DNA from: Harmothoe impar
Lineage: Eukaryota > Annelida > Polychaeta > Phyllodocida > Polynoidae
Length of the DNA stretch: 64,000 nt
Direction: 5' to 3'
Assembly (NCBI GenBank): GCA_947462335.1
Contig: OX381713.1
Coordinates: 20,266,381 to 20,330,380 of the forward strand
Shown here in pieces: positions 1-11,327 of the stretch; positions within the stretch are counted from its first letter, which is position 1; each line of letters opens with the position of its first letter. The notes below the pieces were generated by a model, which was given only the letters and a program-made list of their open reading frames with translations, was not told the origin of the DNA and searched no databases. The position numbers were made by a program, and so were the translations under genes.

Positions 1-300
1 AGGGGACATGACTGTTAGTAGCCTTTACAATGAGGGACATGATAACTGCCTAGAGATTAATTTGGGAACAATTAAGATGGCTAATCATAGGGACAAGATA
101 GCAGCTTACATTTTGAGGGGCAGGATATAGTTGTCTTTACTGTTAGCATGGAAATGCACAAGATGTATCATACATGTCCATGCTTTTAGATACATGATGG
201 CTGCCTACACTTTGAGAACAAGAAATCAAGATGGCTGCTCACACCTGGAAGGCTGGTCAAATTGACAGTGGTTTATATATATATGAAATGTTGAAGATGG
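1..300. repeat. degenerate minisatellite-like stretch
   Basis: Phrases like 'agatggctgcctaca', 'gacaagat' and 'tttgaggg' recur irregularly with diverged spacing, which suggests an old decayed tandem repeat. There is no coding potential. It runs off the window start, so the left edge is unknown. Confidence 0.35.
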
Positions 301-462
301 CGAGGATAAGATGGCCACGCCCATCGAGTTATGAGTTACAAGTTATTGTTTTATAGATGGGTAATTTGCTCCACACCATACAGGGTAAATAGCCGGGTAA
401 TTGTCACAGAGAAGTCAACAGGGCACCAGTGGAATGTAGGCTGGAGCCCTGCGCCACCGTGA

Positions 463-516
463 CACGTGATCACGGCCTCACCTGCACCACACCAGGGGGC
501 ACCACCGGGTCACGTG
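463..516. promoter_or_regulatory. two CACGTG E-boxes flanking a CTCF-like core
   Basis: CACGTG occurs at 463-468 and 511-516; the second sits in GTCACGTGAT, close to the CLEAR/USF site. Between them, ACCAGGGGGCACC at 491-503 resembles the CTCF core consensus. The motif matches are read directly; regulatory function is inference. No first exon could be recognised beside it. Confidence 0.35.
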
Positions 517-644
517 ATGCGCAACAAACATGGGCGTGGGGGCAGGATGTGCACGCAAATCTAGAAGGGTGTCGGGGAGTTGTACTAAATGGTGGGTAGT
601 TACCATGGCGTGGAACCATCCTTCCTTATCTACACTCCACCGTG

Positions 645-697
645 TGACCTTGACCCCCCTCCGTGTGACCTTGACCTTGGAGTATGACCTTGACCTT
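645..697. promoter_or_regulatory. cluster of nuclear-receptor half-sites, including two DR0 repeats
   Basis: TGACCTTGA occurs at 645, 666 and 685. At 666-677 and 685-696 two TGACCT half-sites abut with no spacer (DR0). TCAAGGTCA, the reverse complement, is the monomeric ERR/NR5A site, and DR0 is the preferred site of NR6A1/GCNF. Three copies in 50 bp is more than expected by chance, but an enclosing minisatellite cannot be excluded. The target gene is unknown. Confidence 0.4.
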
Positions 698-699
698 GG

Positions 700-2996
700 T
701 GTGTACCTGTGCTGCCGGTTTCAGGTGTCCTACAGGTGTTTACCATGCTGCCCCCTCACACCCCGACAATACCCACAGTGCACGGCGCCCCTCCCTCCGG
801 GTTGAGAGGTGTGCTGTGATATACACAAACATGCAACATAATGGAGGGCTTCTGTGTTTCTTTTTTTGTGTGTGTTTTTGAGTAATTAATGTTCTTTTAA
901 GTGGTAAGGAGTGTGGGAATATAATGGAACAGAAGTCTGCTAGGTCCTTTACCTTGCCATCTTTAATGTATTGTGCAACAGTATTTACCGGTTTATATAA
1001 AGGAGTTGACTGGGATGCCTACCTGGATTATAAGGTCGCTGATATCTCAATTGTGAATCGGTAAAGCATATCAGACATTGCACATCTATAAAATGGCTCT
1101 CTTATAATCCATTGTAATTCATCATAATTATAACTTAGCATATTGCATAACGGTAACAGTCCAAACTCCAGAGAAGTTCATATCACTCACCATGGGAATT
1201 GAGTGATCTTATCACCGAAGGGCCAAATTAAAGGGTAAAAACTAAATTGGCCCCCTTCAACTTTGAAAAAGGCAAGTGAAACTACTGAAGTTGTATGTGG
1301 GGATCATGTGAAGAGCGGAGAGACGATAGCTCCAGCATGACCCGTCGTGGCACGGTCGTGACGTCACGCAGACCACTTTGTTACGTCACACGCCATAACG
1401 TAGTATCCTAATGTCTCAAAGGTCGTCAAATAATGCGTTGTGAAGTGATGTAAATTTGAAGGATGTGCATGTAACACAAGCTATCCCAGCAAAGTAGTGT
1501 GAGCCTGTACCGATGTTGTGTCGACACAAGACAAACCAATCGTGTGTCGATACAATTAAGGTTGGTGCATGATCATAATACTCTGCCAGTCATATCTGGT
1601 AGATTGGCACAGCTATGTATAATATATCATTTCTCTCAAAGTAAACTTGAAATTTAGAAAAGAAGGTTAGCTACTGCACGTTGGTATTCGTTATAAAAAC
1701 CAATCAAAGTGGAAAAGCAATAGGGGACTTGTGCAAACCCTCTGTACAGCAAGGTTAGGACGTTTTATGTGTAAGTACATACTTTAATATTAATAATACT
1801 ATAAAACAAGTACAAAAAGTTAAGACGCTTTGGAGATGTGTTTCGATGTAGCCTATGTTCCATCCAAATGCTTGTCCATGTTGGCCAAACCAGCTCCAGT
1901 GCTGCCCCCTCATGTGGCAACTCGGAACTACACAGCCTGCAGGCACCCATGTTGTACATATCGATATTCGTGTGCATGATGCTACATGGGGGCAGGTGGG
2001 ACTGGCAATAATAATTATACTGACAGCAAAACACACTTCAATATTTTCAGAAATAAAAAAAAGACTTAATTCAGGATAGCAAGAATAAATCGAATGCCTG
2101 TAACACATAATTGTCCATGTCTACATGGAGCGAGAGAAATAACATGAGATACCATTTCTTGTAAAACATGCTCAACGGTTTTTATTAGCTAATGGAAATC
2201 AGTCATCAGTAATAGATATTGTTTTACCCTTCTTACTTCCTGAATAAGAAGTCCTTTCCTCTTTTACTCAACCATACACGTATTGGAGGGTTCAAACATA
2301 TTCAGCCCCTCCCCTTCCTCTGTGATTTGGGTAGGGGGGGGGGGGGCAAGGCCGCCCTGCCTATACCTACCTCCTTCTTTTACTACGCCACTGAATTCGA
2401 GTAATAACCACCCAGCTTGTTTTAGGATAGAGCATTGGAGGGAGACCCTTCTTTTTTAATTAGATTTAGCTGCTCGTACTAGTAAGTCACTAAGTGTCTC
2501 CCCTTGACATGGTCAGTGCACATTCCATCTTACACTAACCAGCAACTCCTATATTGACCTGCCAACTCTAAAACTGGTTACATTGTACTAAAATTATTAT
2601 TATGACTGTGTCTACCAGGGCTTATATACAAAGTGGCCGTTCCCACGCAGGTGAGCTGAGGAAGGGGCCAGGACAGGGATGCCTGCTCCCCCCTTCTCCT
2701 TCTCCTATCTCCTACCCCCCCCCCTCCCCCCAACACACACACACACACCTAGACAAGGGTATACAGGTGGGGGAGCAGACAATGCCCTGTCGTGATCACA
2801 TGACGTGCCACTGTCCAATCACTGCTCGTCTTCTAGTAGCAGGGGTGGCGCCCCCTGTTTGTAATTACTGGTATCACCTCCCATAGACTTGCCACCAAAT
2901 TGGTGCCCGCTAATTCCTCCATTATCGCTCAAATTAGACGCTGCCCCGTCCAGTGCACGGCAGGGTAGGTGGGCAGGGGCCGGAATTACTGCATCG
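700..2996. other. no gene recognised
   Basis: Unique-looking AT-rich sequence with short simple tracts: a G run near 2334-2346 and a C-rich plus CA tract near 2706-2748. Short open frames here have no recognisable domain or repeated codon bias. Confidence 0.5.
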
Positions 2997-3000
2997 TTAA

Positions 3001-3241
3001 CCCTTTATGGGCCGCATAGTGCTTTAATGCGCTGTGCCCATGGTCGTCATGATGCATGAATGCAGCCCTGGCGAGTCTGCTCGCCAAGGCTGCATTCATG
3101 CATCATGACCACCCATCGGGAATGTTTCAACCCCATAGGGCCGGCGTGATGATTGAAAACAGCCCGGTGAGTTACTCACCAGTGCTGCATCCATACATTA
3201 TGACGACAAATGGCATTAAAGATAATACAGCCTGCAGAGGG
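3001..3241. mobile_element. piggyBac-like foldback MITE, copy 1
   Basis: TTAA at 2997-3000 is followed by CCCTTTATGGGCCGCATAGT. The right end is degenerate, with an inverted GAGGG before TTAT. Internally 'tgcatgaatgcagccctgg' and 'aaggctgcattcatgca' form a strong hairpin. The plan matches the copies at 4811-5050 and 35922-36178. CCC-type ends at TTAA are typical of piggyBac-derived MITEs. It has no coding capacity. Confidence 0.6.
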
Positions 3242-3245
3242 TTAT

Positions 3246-4806
3246 AATTTGGGGACTGAAGACGACACAAGAGACACATTAAGGGAAGCACACAAGACGT
3301 TTTCTCACACAATCCGAGGAGAAGTTTCTCACATAAGTGCAGGCACTAAGTGTGATACCTTGCGTTTTGAATTAGTGGCGAAGCTAAAACATCTATTCTG
3401 TTAGTGGGACATATATTGTTGTGACCAGGGGTACACATTACTAAAAACCGGTGAACGCGGTTAAAAGCCGTTTACTCAGTTCCCCTGTACATTGTCTGAT
3501 GTATTCATAAGCTGACAAGACTCTGCTGTTGTACTAAATGTATGAGAAAAGTTCTCAATGTGTGAAATTAAATTTGGTGTGAGAAACTCAGAAAGTTAGC
3601 GTTGACGTCAGCACAGCAGACTATTTTATATTGTTTTTGTTTAAGGAAAACTTGATAAATTGAAAACCAACCCGCTAACAATTACCTTGCTTGATTCTTG
3701 TGTTGTATCTTGCACATCGTTGAATTTGTGGACATAATATAGGCTAATAACCTCAAATAGCAGCTAGTCATTATATTACTGTCCTTATAACCACAATTTC
3801 TCTTTCTTTTTTTTGGTGCTGAAACATTTCACAATAACACGGGCATTACCACAAAGGCATGGTGTCGAGAGAGATAAAGGAAGATGAATAATATTGTGTG
3901 TGTGTCCGGGGAAGTGGGTGGGGGGGGTGAGAGTCTTTCGTGCAGGAAGGTTCACCCCTTCACCCCCACCACTTACTCCCAACGTGCATCTAAAACGTGG
4001 CCACTCACACACGCCACCTACAACACTACACGCCACATACACCCATTGTACACACACACTGTACCTAAACTAGCATTTATCTTCTTGTCATTTCCTTTAA
4101 AATCATTGTCTCGCCTTTACTCCTATCTTTTAATCTGGACCGGCTGACCATCGATCATGTTATGTACCATGCATCTTTAAGTAGACGTGGGTCTTCTATT
4201 GCGTACCTTCTTCAAATGTTCATTTGAGTCTTGGAATTCGTGAAATCAGTTTTGAAATTACCTCCATTAATTTCTAGCCGCATTGGGCAGTCTTCATCAA
4301 CATTTAAATATAAAATGTATCAATTATCATCACTGTACCTGTCCGTCCCCATATCCTACTGTACCCTTCTCTTTTTTCCCTTAACAATATATCCCTTCCG
4401 CTTGTTTCCTCCATCATCTACCACCTCCTTTCCCTATCTCCTCACCTTATTTCAATCCTAATTATGAACAACAACAGGTAGTACAGTATCCACCCAGCTC
4501 CCCCTCTTCCCTACTCAAACGTCTGTTCATTTCCTATACCGCACATCTTTACATTTCCCCAGATTGTTTGCCTCCATATATCCCATGGCTCCTTTCCCTT
4601 TACCTGTCAGCAATCCCCAGTTCTCCCAGACCCTCCGCAGACCACCTGTTTTTTAGCCCGTCTCCCGGTGAATCTGTCTGTGAGTTAAGTGTGTGTAATT
4701 GTCAGTGTCCACCACGTCCCCTCTCATCCACCCCAGGCACCATTAGGCCTGAATAGACCCCAATTATCGCCCACTGTCCACCACTCACTCAGGGGCCAGT
4801 TCCATC
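3246..4806. other. no gene recognised
   Basis: AT-rich sequence, then a pyrimidine-rich stretch (about 4320-4640) with CA/CAC simple repeats around 3960-4060. No exon-like frame with a recognisable product was found on either strand. Confidence 0.5.
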
Positions 4807-4810
4807 TTAC

Positions 4811-5050
4811 CCCTTCAAGGAGGGCATGATGCCTCGTGCATTTATTATCACGATGCACCAATGCATCACCTGTGAGAAACTAGCCACACTGCATCACTTG
4901 GTGCAATGTGCCATCACCTTGGGAGCGTATCAACCCTGTAAGTTCGGCATGATGCATTGAGGTAGCACTGGCGAGTTACTCCCAAGGGCTACAATCAGGC
5001 ATCACGACAGGCATGATACATGAGTAAAGAGCTATGCTGCCCTTAGAGGG
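4811..5050. mobile_element. piggyBac-like foldback MITE, copy 2 (diverged)
   Basis: It starts CCCTTCAAGG after TTAC and ends CCCTTAGAGGG before TTAG, so the target duplication resembles a diverged TTAA. Internal 'gcatgatgc', 'ggcatgatgcattga' and 'tggcgagttactc' are shared with the copies at 3001 and 35922. Non-coding. Confidence 0.55.
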
Positions 5051-5054
5051 TTAG

Positions 5055-5850
5055 CGACCCCCTCCCCCCGGTGCCACCAGCCTTGTATGACGAGGTGTCG
5101 ATGCCGGTGCCGCTGTTGGCATGGTCGGGGAGGAGGGTTGCATGTCAAGTGTCCAGTACAGATTTCTGATGTCGCACTTGTTGCTATAACAATGGGGTAG
5201 CATCAGTAAATTAGGGTGGCTGAGGGGTAGGGGGTTAGAGCAGAGATACAGGTCTGTGTAGGGAGAGATAGACGTTGTCTATAGTTACAGGTATGTATAG
5301 AAGGCTGGGTTAAATAGAGGCATGCACATTGGCATGTATATTGGTACTTAGAAGTGTGAGTAGTGCCAAACATGGTTTTGTTTAGAAAGACCTACATAGG
5401 GATGACGTCTAAATACAGGCCCAAAACGTGCAACTCATCGGCTACAACATGTACAGAAGACTAAGGTATAGATCCTCAATTTAGTACGTGTATATTGCTC
5501 TGGCTACCCTTCCCATTCCAAGTATACGATCCTCATCAATTAATGGCATACAGTGTATGCTAAATCCCACTCGCTGATACAAGACCACTTGACGCTAAAC
5601 AATATTCCGTTTTGTTTATCATGGGAATCTGTGATATTTATTTTTAAATTTTTTTAAGGCCGAAAGGCCCCGTAGGGGCCCTGGTGGTGAGCTTGCGAAC
5701 TACCAGGTTGAGGCATTATATTGTTTTCATTTGACAGGAAGTCAGTACGGGTGCCGCCATTTTGTTTTAAGGGGTGCCGCCATTTTGTTTCAAGGTGTCA
5801 CAACACAAATTTATGCATATAATGATAAAATTTATATTAATCAACCTTCG
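5055..5850. other. no gene; small local palindromes
   Basis: Mostly unremarkable sequence. A GC-rich local inverted repeat lies near 5658-5710 ('ggccgaaaggcc', then 'ctggtggt...actaccag'). A short tandem duplication of 'gggtgccgccattttgttt' is at about 5749-5794. Confidence 0.5.
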
Positions 5851-6649
5851 ATCCTTAGGTTGATCATAAGCATACCTATACCCCCTAACATGGACCCAAG
5901 GAATTTAATGGTTCTATTGGTTTGTTGCTAAGACAGCTGGTTGCCTAGCAACAGCTATTCTAATTGTTTATCTGCCTAGCAACACCCATTTCCATGCTCC
6001 TGAGGTTGATTATAATCATACCTGCCCCCCCTAACTTGGACCCAAGGAATTCAATGGTTCTATTGGTTTGTTGCTAAGACAGCCAGTTGCCTAGCAACAG
6101 CTATTCCAATTGTTTATCTGCCTAGCAACACCCATTCCCATGCTCCTGAGGTTGATTATAACTGTACCTACCCCCCCTAACATGGACCCAAGGAATTCAA
6201 CGGTTCTATTGGTTTGTTGCTAAGACAGCTGGCTGCCTAGCAACAGCTATTCTAATTGTGTATCTGCCTAGCAACACCCATTTCGATGCTCCTGAGGTTG
6301 ATCATAATCGTACCTACCCCCCCTAACATGGACCCAAGGAATTCAATGGTTCTATTGGTTTGTTGCTAAGACAGCTGGCTACCTAGCAACAGCTATTCTA
6401 ATTGTTTATCTGCCTAGCAACACCCATTCCCATGCTCCTGAGGTTGATTATAATCGTACCTACCCCCCCTAACATGGACCCAAGGAATTCAATGGTTCTA
6501 TTGGTTTGTTGCTAAGACAGCTGGCTGCCTAGCAACAGCTATTCTAATTGTTTATCTGCCTAGCAACACCCATTTCCATGCTCCTGAGGTTGATTATAAC
6601 TGTACCTACCCCCCCTAACATGGACCCAAGGAATTCAATGGTTCTATTA
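5851..6649. repeat. 146-bp satellite, about 5.5 copies, with RFX-like boxes
   Basis: The anchor 'ggacccaagg' recurs at 5892, 6038, 6184, 6330, 6476 and 6622, an exact 146-bp period. Copies differ by only a few substitutions and no indels, so the array is young or homogenised. Each full unit carries GTTGCTAAGACAGC, then GCCTAGCAACAG, then GCCTAGCAACAC. The last two match the RFX-family half-site CCTAGCAAC. No coding frame is conserved. Confidence 0.95.
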
Positions 6650-6842
6650 GTGCTGCTGCACTGGTGGCCACTTAGTGGCTGTATATTACACTAAATCCCT
6701 GTAATGGCACATTTTCCCCTGTTGTGTCACATCTGTCAGTTATATCATCCTCCCGCCCTGTTTATATGGTGTCTTGAATGGGTCCCCTACAAATATACCA
6801 ACCATGTAGACATTATGTTCTGTCAAATGCAAGAATTGCGGT

Positions 6843-6889
6843 TGTTGCCGCGTATAAAAATGCCTGAGGCATTTTTTCACGCGGCAACA
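6843..6889. repeat. compound hairpin
   Basis: TGTTGCCGCGT (6843-6853) pairs with ACGCGGCAACA (6879-6889). Inside, AAAAATGCCT pairs with AGGCATTTTT, so almost the whole 47 bp folds into one stem. It may be the core of a decayed foldback element or a structured RNA; no protein is implied. Confidence 0.75.
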
Positions 6890-7061
6890 TCACAAACACA
6901 ACATCGCACAATTTCCATTTCTGTCAGGCTGTGTGAATCTTCTACAAACATACATGGCCGTTTTTAGCAATTAGTTCCTCTTAGGCAACAGGGCAAGGGA
7001 GATTTCCTGCAATATATTGCATACAGAGTGAATTGCTGGACACCAGAGGAAGGCATGTGTA

Positions 7062-7180
7062 CACACACAGAAAAGTGAGAGTCATTGTCGCTAAAACTAC
7101 CCTCACCTGAGGGTCAGGCAGTGCTAAACCCTTAGGTGAGGGTAGTTTTAGCGACAATGACTCTCACTTTTCTGAGGGTG
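7062..7180. mobile_element. foldback MITE (same family as the GPCR insertion)
   Basis: Near-perfect inverted repeat: CACACACAGAAAAGTGAG at the left and its complement, ending CTTTTCTGAGGGTG, at the right. The arms share 'agtcattgtcgctaaaac' and 'taccctcacctgaggg'. TA flanks both ends. In reverse orientation it matches the element inside the GPCR pseudogene at 31696-31847, including the odd difference between its two tips. Non-coding. Confidence 0.85.
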
Positions 7181-7182
7181 TA

Positions 7183-8338
7183 CCTTCTGCTGCATAACTA
7201 TGGCTATGGACGTATTACAGCTGGGTACTGCTAATCACCACAACATTTCGCGTTTTCCATCTCTTCCCAAATGATGGTACAGTATATACGGCCGTATATA
7301 TATTTGAAGTATGGATGGGACTCGAGGACTTTGAATCTTATGATTCAAAAAATCAGCAAATAAATGTATGCATTTAAATAGTTGAAACAACTAATCCAAG
7401 AATCACATTATGGCTAACCTAAGGCTAAGCCTATCTCTATATCTGTGGTGAACATGCGTTTGAGACGAGTAACAAGCATGAGCATATGTTACTTCATGCT
7501 ACAATTCAATGTATAAACTATGCTTTTCAGAATTAGTTCCCCATTGGTAGTAAACCTAAATGTACCTAAATGGGTTTGCACCACTCGCCATGCTGCAATT
7601 ACATACACATCAATTCTACATGATTACTTAATTATGTCAAATTAGTGCTACACAACCCAAGGCCACCCTGTCAGACACGCCTGTGCTAAGAACAAGAAAA
7701 CAACACATCAAAGTGCTTTGAACCAACAACACGGTGTGATATTTAACTTAACAAATGATCAGTACTTAGAGCATCTGCCTTAGGGATGGTATTAGGACAA
7801 AACATGTTAGGTAGAGGGATTGGGTGGGTGTGGATGGGTTTGTGAGAGGGGGGGGGGCTGAATACCAACAAAATAAGAGCTAAAACAAATGGTGGTTGGT
7901 GTCTGTGACATGCCCGGGGATGTAGGTAGGCAGGAATGTACTCAATACAAAAGACCTTTGATGAGGTCCAACCTTCACTTAGCTCTACCACCTCTCCTAC
8001 TGACTATACCCACCCCCAGGCACCCACCTTACCTGATCTGTCATCTTCGCCTATTATCGCCCAGAAAGTTACACCCAAAATCAACCCAGCTACTTATCAA
8101 CAGTCATATTTTGTTAAACCACCATCTCAATATCAGCATACATAAACTTATTAAATGTGTGGCCCGTCCTTTGTATTATATCTATTAGTTTTTAATCAAA
8201 AGTTAGTTAAATCAATTTTTCTTATTTTTTTTAAACTTCAAAGTCAGGCTTGACTATGCCACTAATGGCTATGTATATTCATTAGGGGCTGAGGTTTGGG
8301 TTATCTTTTTAAATGCACAGGTTGATAATGACAAAGAG
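7183..8338. other. no gene recognised
   Basis: AT-rich unique-looking sequence with a G run near 7849-7857. The short frames overlapping 7743-8188 on both strands are low-complexity Pro/Ser/Leu and do not resemble a known domain. Confidence 0.45.
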
Positions 8339-8339
8339 G

Positions 8340-8420
8340 CGCCTGTGAGTGCGCATGCCCGGCGGTCACGTGACCTGCTGTGATGACATTGAGGCTGTCC
8401 TTGGGCGCCATCTTTAAGTG
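8340..8420. promoter_or_regulatory. promoter-like motif cluster (NRF1, palindromic E-box, YY1)
   Basis: TGCGCATGC at 8350-8358 is close to the NRF1 core. GGTCACGTGACC at 8364-8375 is a perfect 12-bp palindromic USF/TFE E-box. GCCATCTT at 8407-8414 is a YY1-type site that reads AAGATGGC on the - strand. The combination, with local CpGs, is typical of animal housekeeping promoters and favours - strand transcription. No downstream exon was recognised, so the target gene is unknown. Confidence 0.4.
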
Positions 8421-8861
8421 CTCATTGCGCCGGTCAGCGCGGCCATTAAACTCCGCTTGTTCCTGAGTTTGGAGTCGCCGGTCGGACAAAACTCCCAATG
8501 TTCACTCTGCCTGAGACACTGCCTCCGCAAGACCTTGCCCAAGGGAACAGGGAGACGGACGGCACCAGATGAAAGGTGGGCCTGACCTCTGGTTACCGCC
8601 CAAGGTATCACCCCCCCCCCCCCCCCACACTCTCCCAAAGAAAAAAGAATTGAGAAAGGGACAAAAATCAGTGGAAGGCAAGAAACATCTACAAAACCTA
8701 CTTACACATGCATAAATCTAGGTACTAAATGTATTGTATAGTGGACGTTTAGTGTCAACATAAATCAGAGATTTAAAAAGAGGAAAAGTAGGGCAATGAC
8801 TCTAAGGTGACATCTTAGTGTCATACACGTTACAGCATGGTATAAAAGGGCTATACTCTCT

Positions 8862-8899
8862 GCAATTTAAGTGGCACAAGTTAGTGCCACTTAAATTGC
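8862..8899. repeat. perfect 16-bp-arm hairpin
   Basis: GCAATTTAAGTGGCAC (8862-8877) and GTGCCACTTAAATTGC (8884-8899) are perfect complements around a 6-nt loop. It may be a decayed MITE core or a small structured RNA. Nothing nearby assigns a role. Confidence 0.8.
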
Positions 8900-11325
8900 T
8901 TAAATACTTAAATAGACCTTTTTTGCACCAAAGCATGTATTAAAGGGAAAAGGAATACGATGAGGCGCATGGATATTCCTTTCCGCTTACCTGTCTCATC
9001 ACTGGTCAATCAGTAACATAGCATAAAGAATACCACCTAGATTTATTGAGCCCACCACAGTGATCACCACATAATAGTCTGATGTACACTAACATTATTC
9101 AGCCAGTGTTTACTCTCTGAGGGAAGAATAAAAAAGAAGGTAAGTGAATAGGGACAAAGCACTAACACAGTAACAGTAACAGCACGTCTAAAGAAAGATG
9201 AGCTGAGCAGAAAAGGTAGAAGTAGAGAGCCCATGTCTAATTAGTGAATGTGGTTCACATGTTATAATGTCCCTGTACCAATACCATTAACCACTGAGAT
9301 ACATGTGGCCTGTGGCTGAGCGATAATTGCAGAAAAGTCTTTGTTCTCACCCTTCACATTACATATGGTTTTCTGCTCTGCCTCCCCCACAACCACTAAT
9401 TAACAGACGCTGTAATTACTGGTAATTAACCAGAGGACTTAAACATCATAGGAGACTTAGTCATGATTAGGGCCCAATAAAGCTAGATGTCCACTTTCAA
9501 CAATTATACATAATTGGTAACTAACATTCCAGCTCAGGATCATCCATCCTCATACACTGATAGGCCGTAGAGGGTGAGGTAGAGCAGTAGATCTTAATTC
9601 ACACACAATGCTCTTCTTTTGGTGTATTAGGTCTAGTCTACATCATGGCCATTTTGTATGAGATTCTCTCTGGAGGTGGTATCAATCCAAGTATAATTTA
9701 CTGTCCTTTTGTCCCAATAGTGCTTGGTAATCTTATCTGGCTTTCTTCAATTTGTGTAGAGTTAACGCTAGGATTGGGACTGGACCCTTACCATGTCGGG
9801 GAGAGAGTCTGTTCTGGACTAGGTCTCACCGTAAGTACTCTTACTGGTTACTATGTATGTATGAGGCCAACGCTAAAGTGGGTAGTTACAGGTGACCAGG
9901 GGTATGCAGTGCACTGTGGGAAGGCTGGTTATCTGTGTTCACCCTTTGTCTGGTCTGGGCGATAATTGGGTACATTACAGGTTAATGGTGGGTATCCCTG
10001 AGGGGGATGGGTAAAGGGCAGGGACAGGGCAATGGAGGGCATTACTGAGCATTAAGTGGGTGCCGCCATCTTGTCCCCCAATGCCATGGCTGGTTCCTGT
10101 ACACCAATGCCAAAGAGTGGTCAGAAGGTGATTGAGACAAGCGAAGACGCTAACCTCCTAAACCGCGAATACATCCATCGAAGGCCCTGGCTAAGAGAAA
10201 GCCAAGACCCCGTGCCATAGGGTATCCATATCGTCCTGATACACTCCTATAAATTATGGACAGTGCACAATATGTGTATCCACATTAAAAGCAGTGAGTA
10301 CCCTCTGAGAGTATTGGTAATTAGGTATTTAAGTACACCGGCTGAAACTACACTTACTCATACCCGTTTACACGCTGCAGACATGCACATTCCTTACAGC
10401 CGCTGACCCTAGATGTACTAATTAGTGGCCATGGGGCTACAGGTGAATACCTTATCTAGGGTGAATTAGTCTACTACCAATGGGCATTTAATTATCACAA
10501 TGAGTCCAGAAATTGGTGAATACTCACAAAAGTCATCTCAAAGAGATATGTATGGCACCATCAATCTTTAATATTCTTTGTCCTCTATGTTAAATTTGGC
10601 AGAACCTTATAATATTGCATAGCCTAGAGGCTTTCACCATTGGTAATATTACCATGGCATACATTATGTAGTCTGACTAAGTGTCCCAGTACCAATGAAC
10701 ATTAATTATGTCAAGAGTGCAGAAATACATTGTTATTGTGCCTTACAACCATGTGGTACGGCAACAAGTTATTATTTTTATAGTTAACCCACTGCTGGGA
10801 ATTTCGTCTTTTGACAGTCTTACAAACTTTGACAGGGAAGGCCAAATACTGGTAACATAATGCACGTCCATTTCAAGCATGGCATAAACACGGCAATAAG
10901 TTAATAATAACAAGCCAGAACCTTGCCCTACCCCACAGGGTGCCAGCCAAGTAATATCTGACGCAAGGAACATCCTATGCAGTAAAGAAATATCAGGTAT
11001 TTATTCCATGTGAAAGTTGCCTAAGGTACAAATAAACTTATAAGATTGACAACTTCAACCCTTTACCTATTTTCATGGAGGTCATATGGTTATCCGATAA
11101 ATAACTTCCGAGTTAAGAAACACCCCATTATAGAAAGCCACCAGTGTTTTCATATTTTGTATAATAGATCACTTGTGCGCTAGTTAACCATAGTAAATGT
11201 CTTCCACACAAAATAGAAGTATAGGGTATATTCTGCTGACATGAACCAGCCGTGGTTCCGTCATCAGAACTTGTAAGGTCATACCTTTGTGGATGATTGA
11301 CAGGTATATCACTGAAAAGAGCTCC
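8900..11325. other. no gene recognised
   Basis: Unique-looking AT-rich sequence. The largest open frame, 9645-9965 (+), has a hydrophobic start and a possible splice donor (gtaagt near 9831). It matches no family I recognise and lacks a partner exon, so it is not called. Confidence 0.45.
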
Positions 11326-11327
11326 TA

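Noticed and set aside
5851..6649. Possible CRISPR array
   Set aside because: The whole 146-bp unit repeats without unique spacers, and the genome is eukaryotic.
9645..9965. 106-residue open frame with possible donor
   Set aside because: No family resemblance, no partner exon, no promoter.
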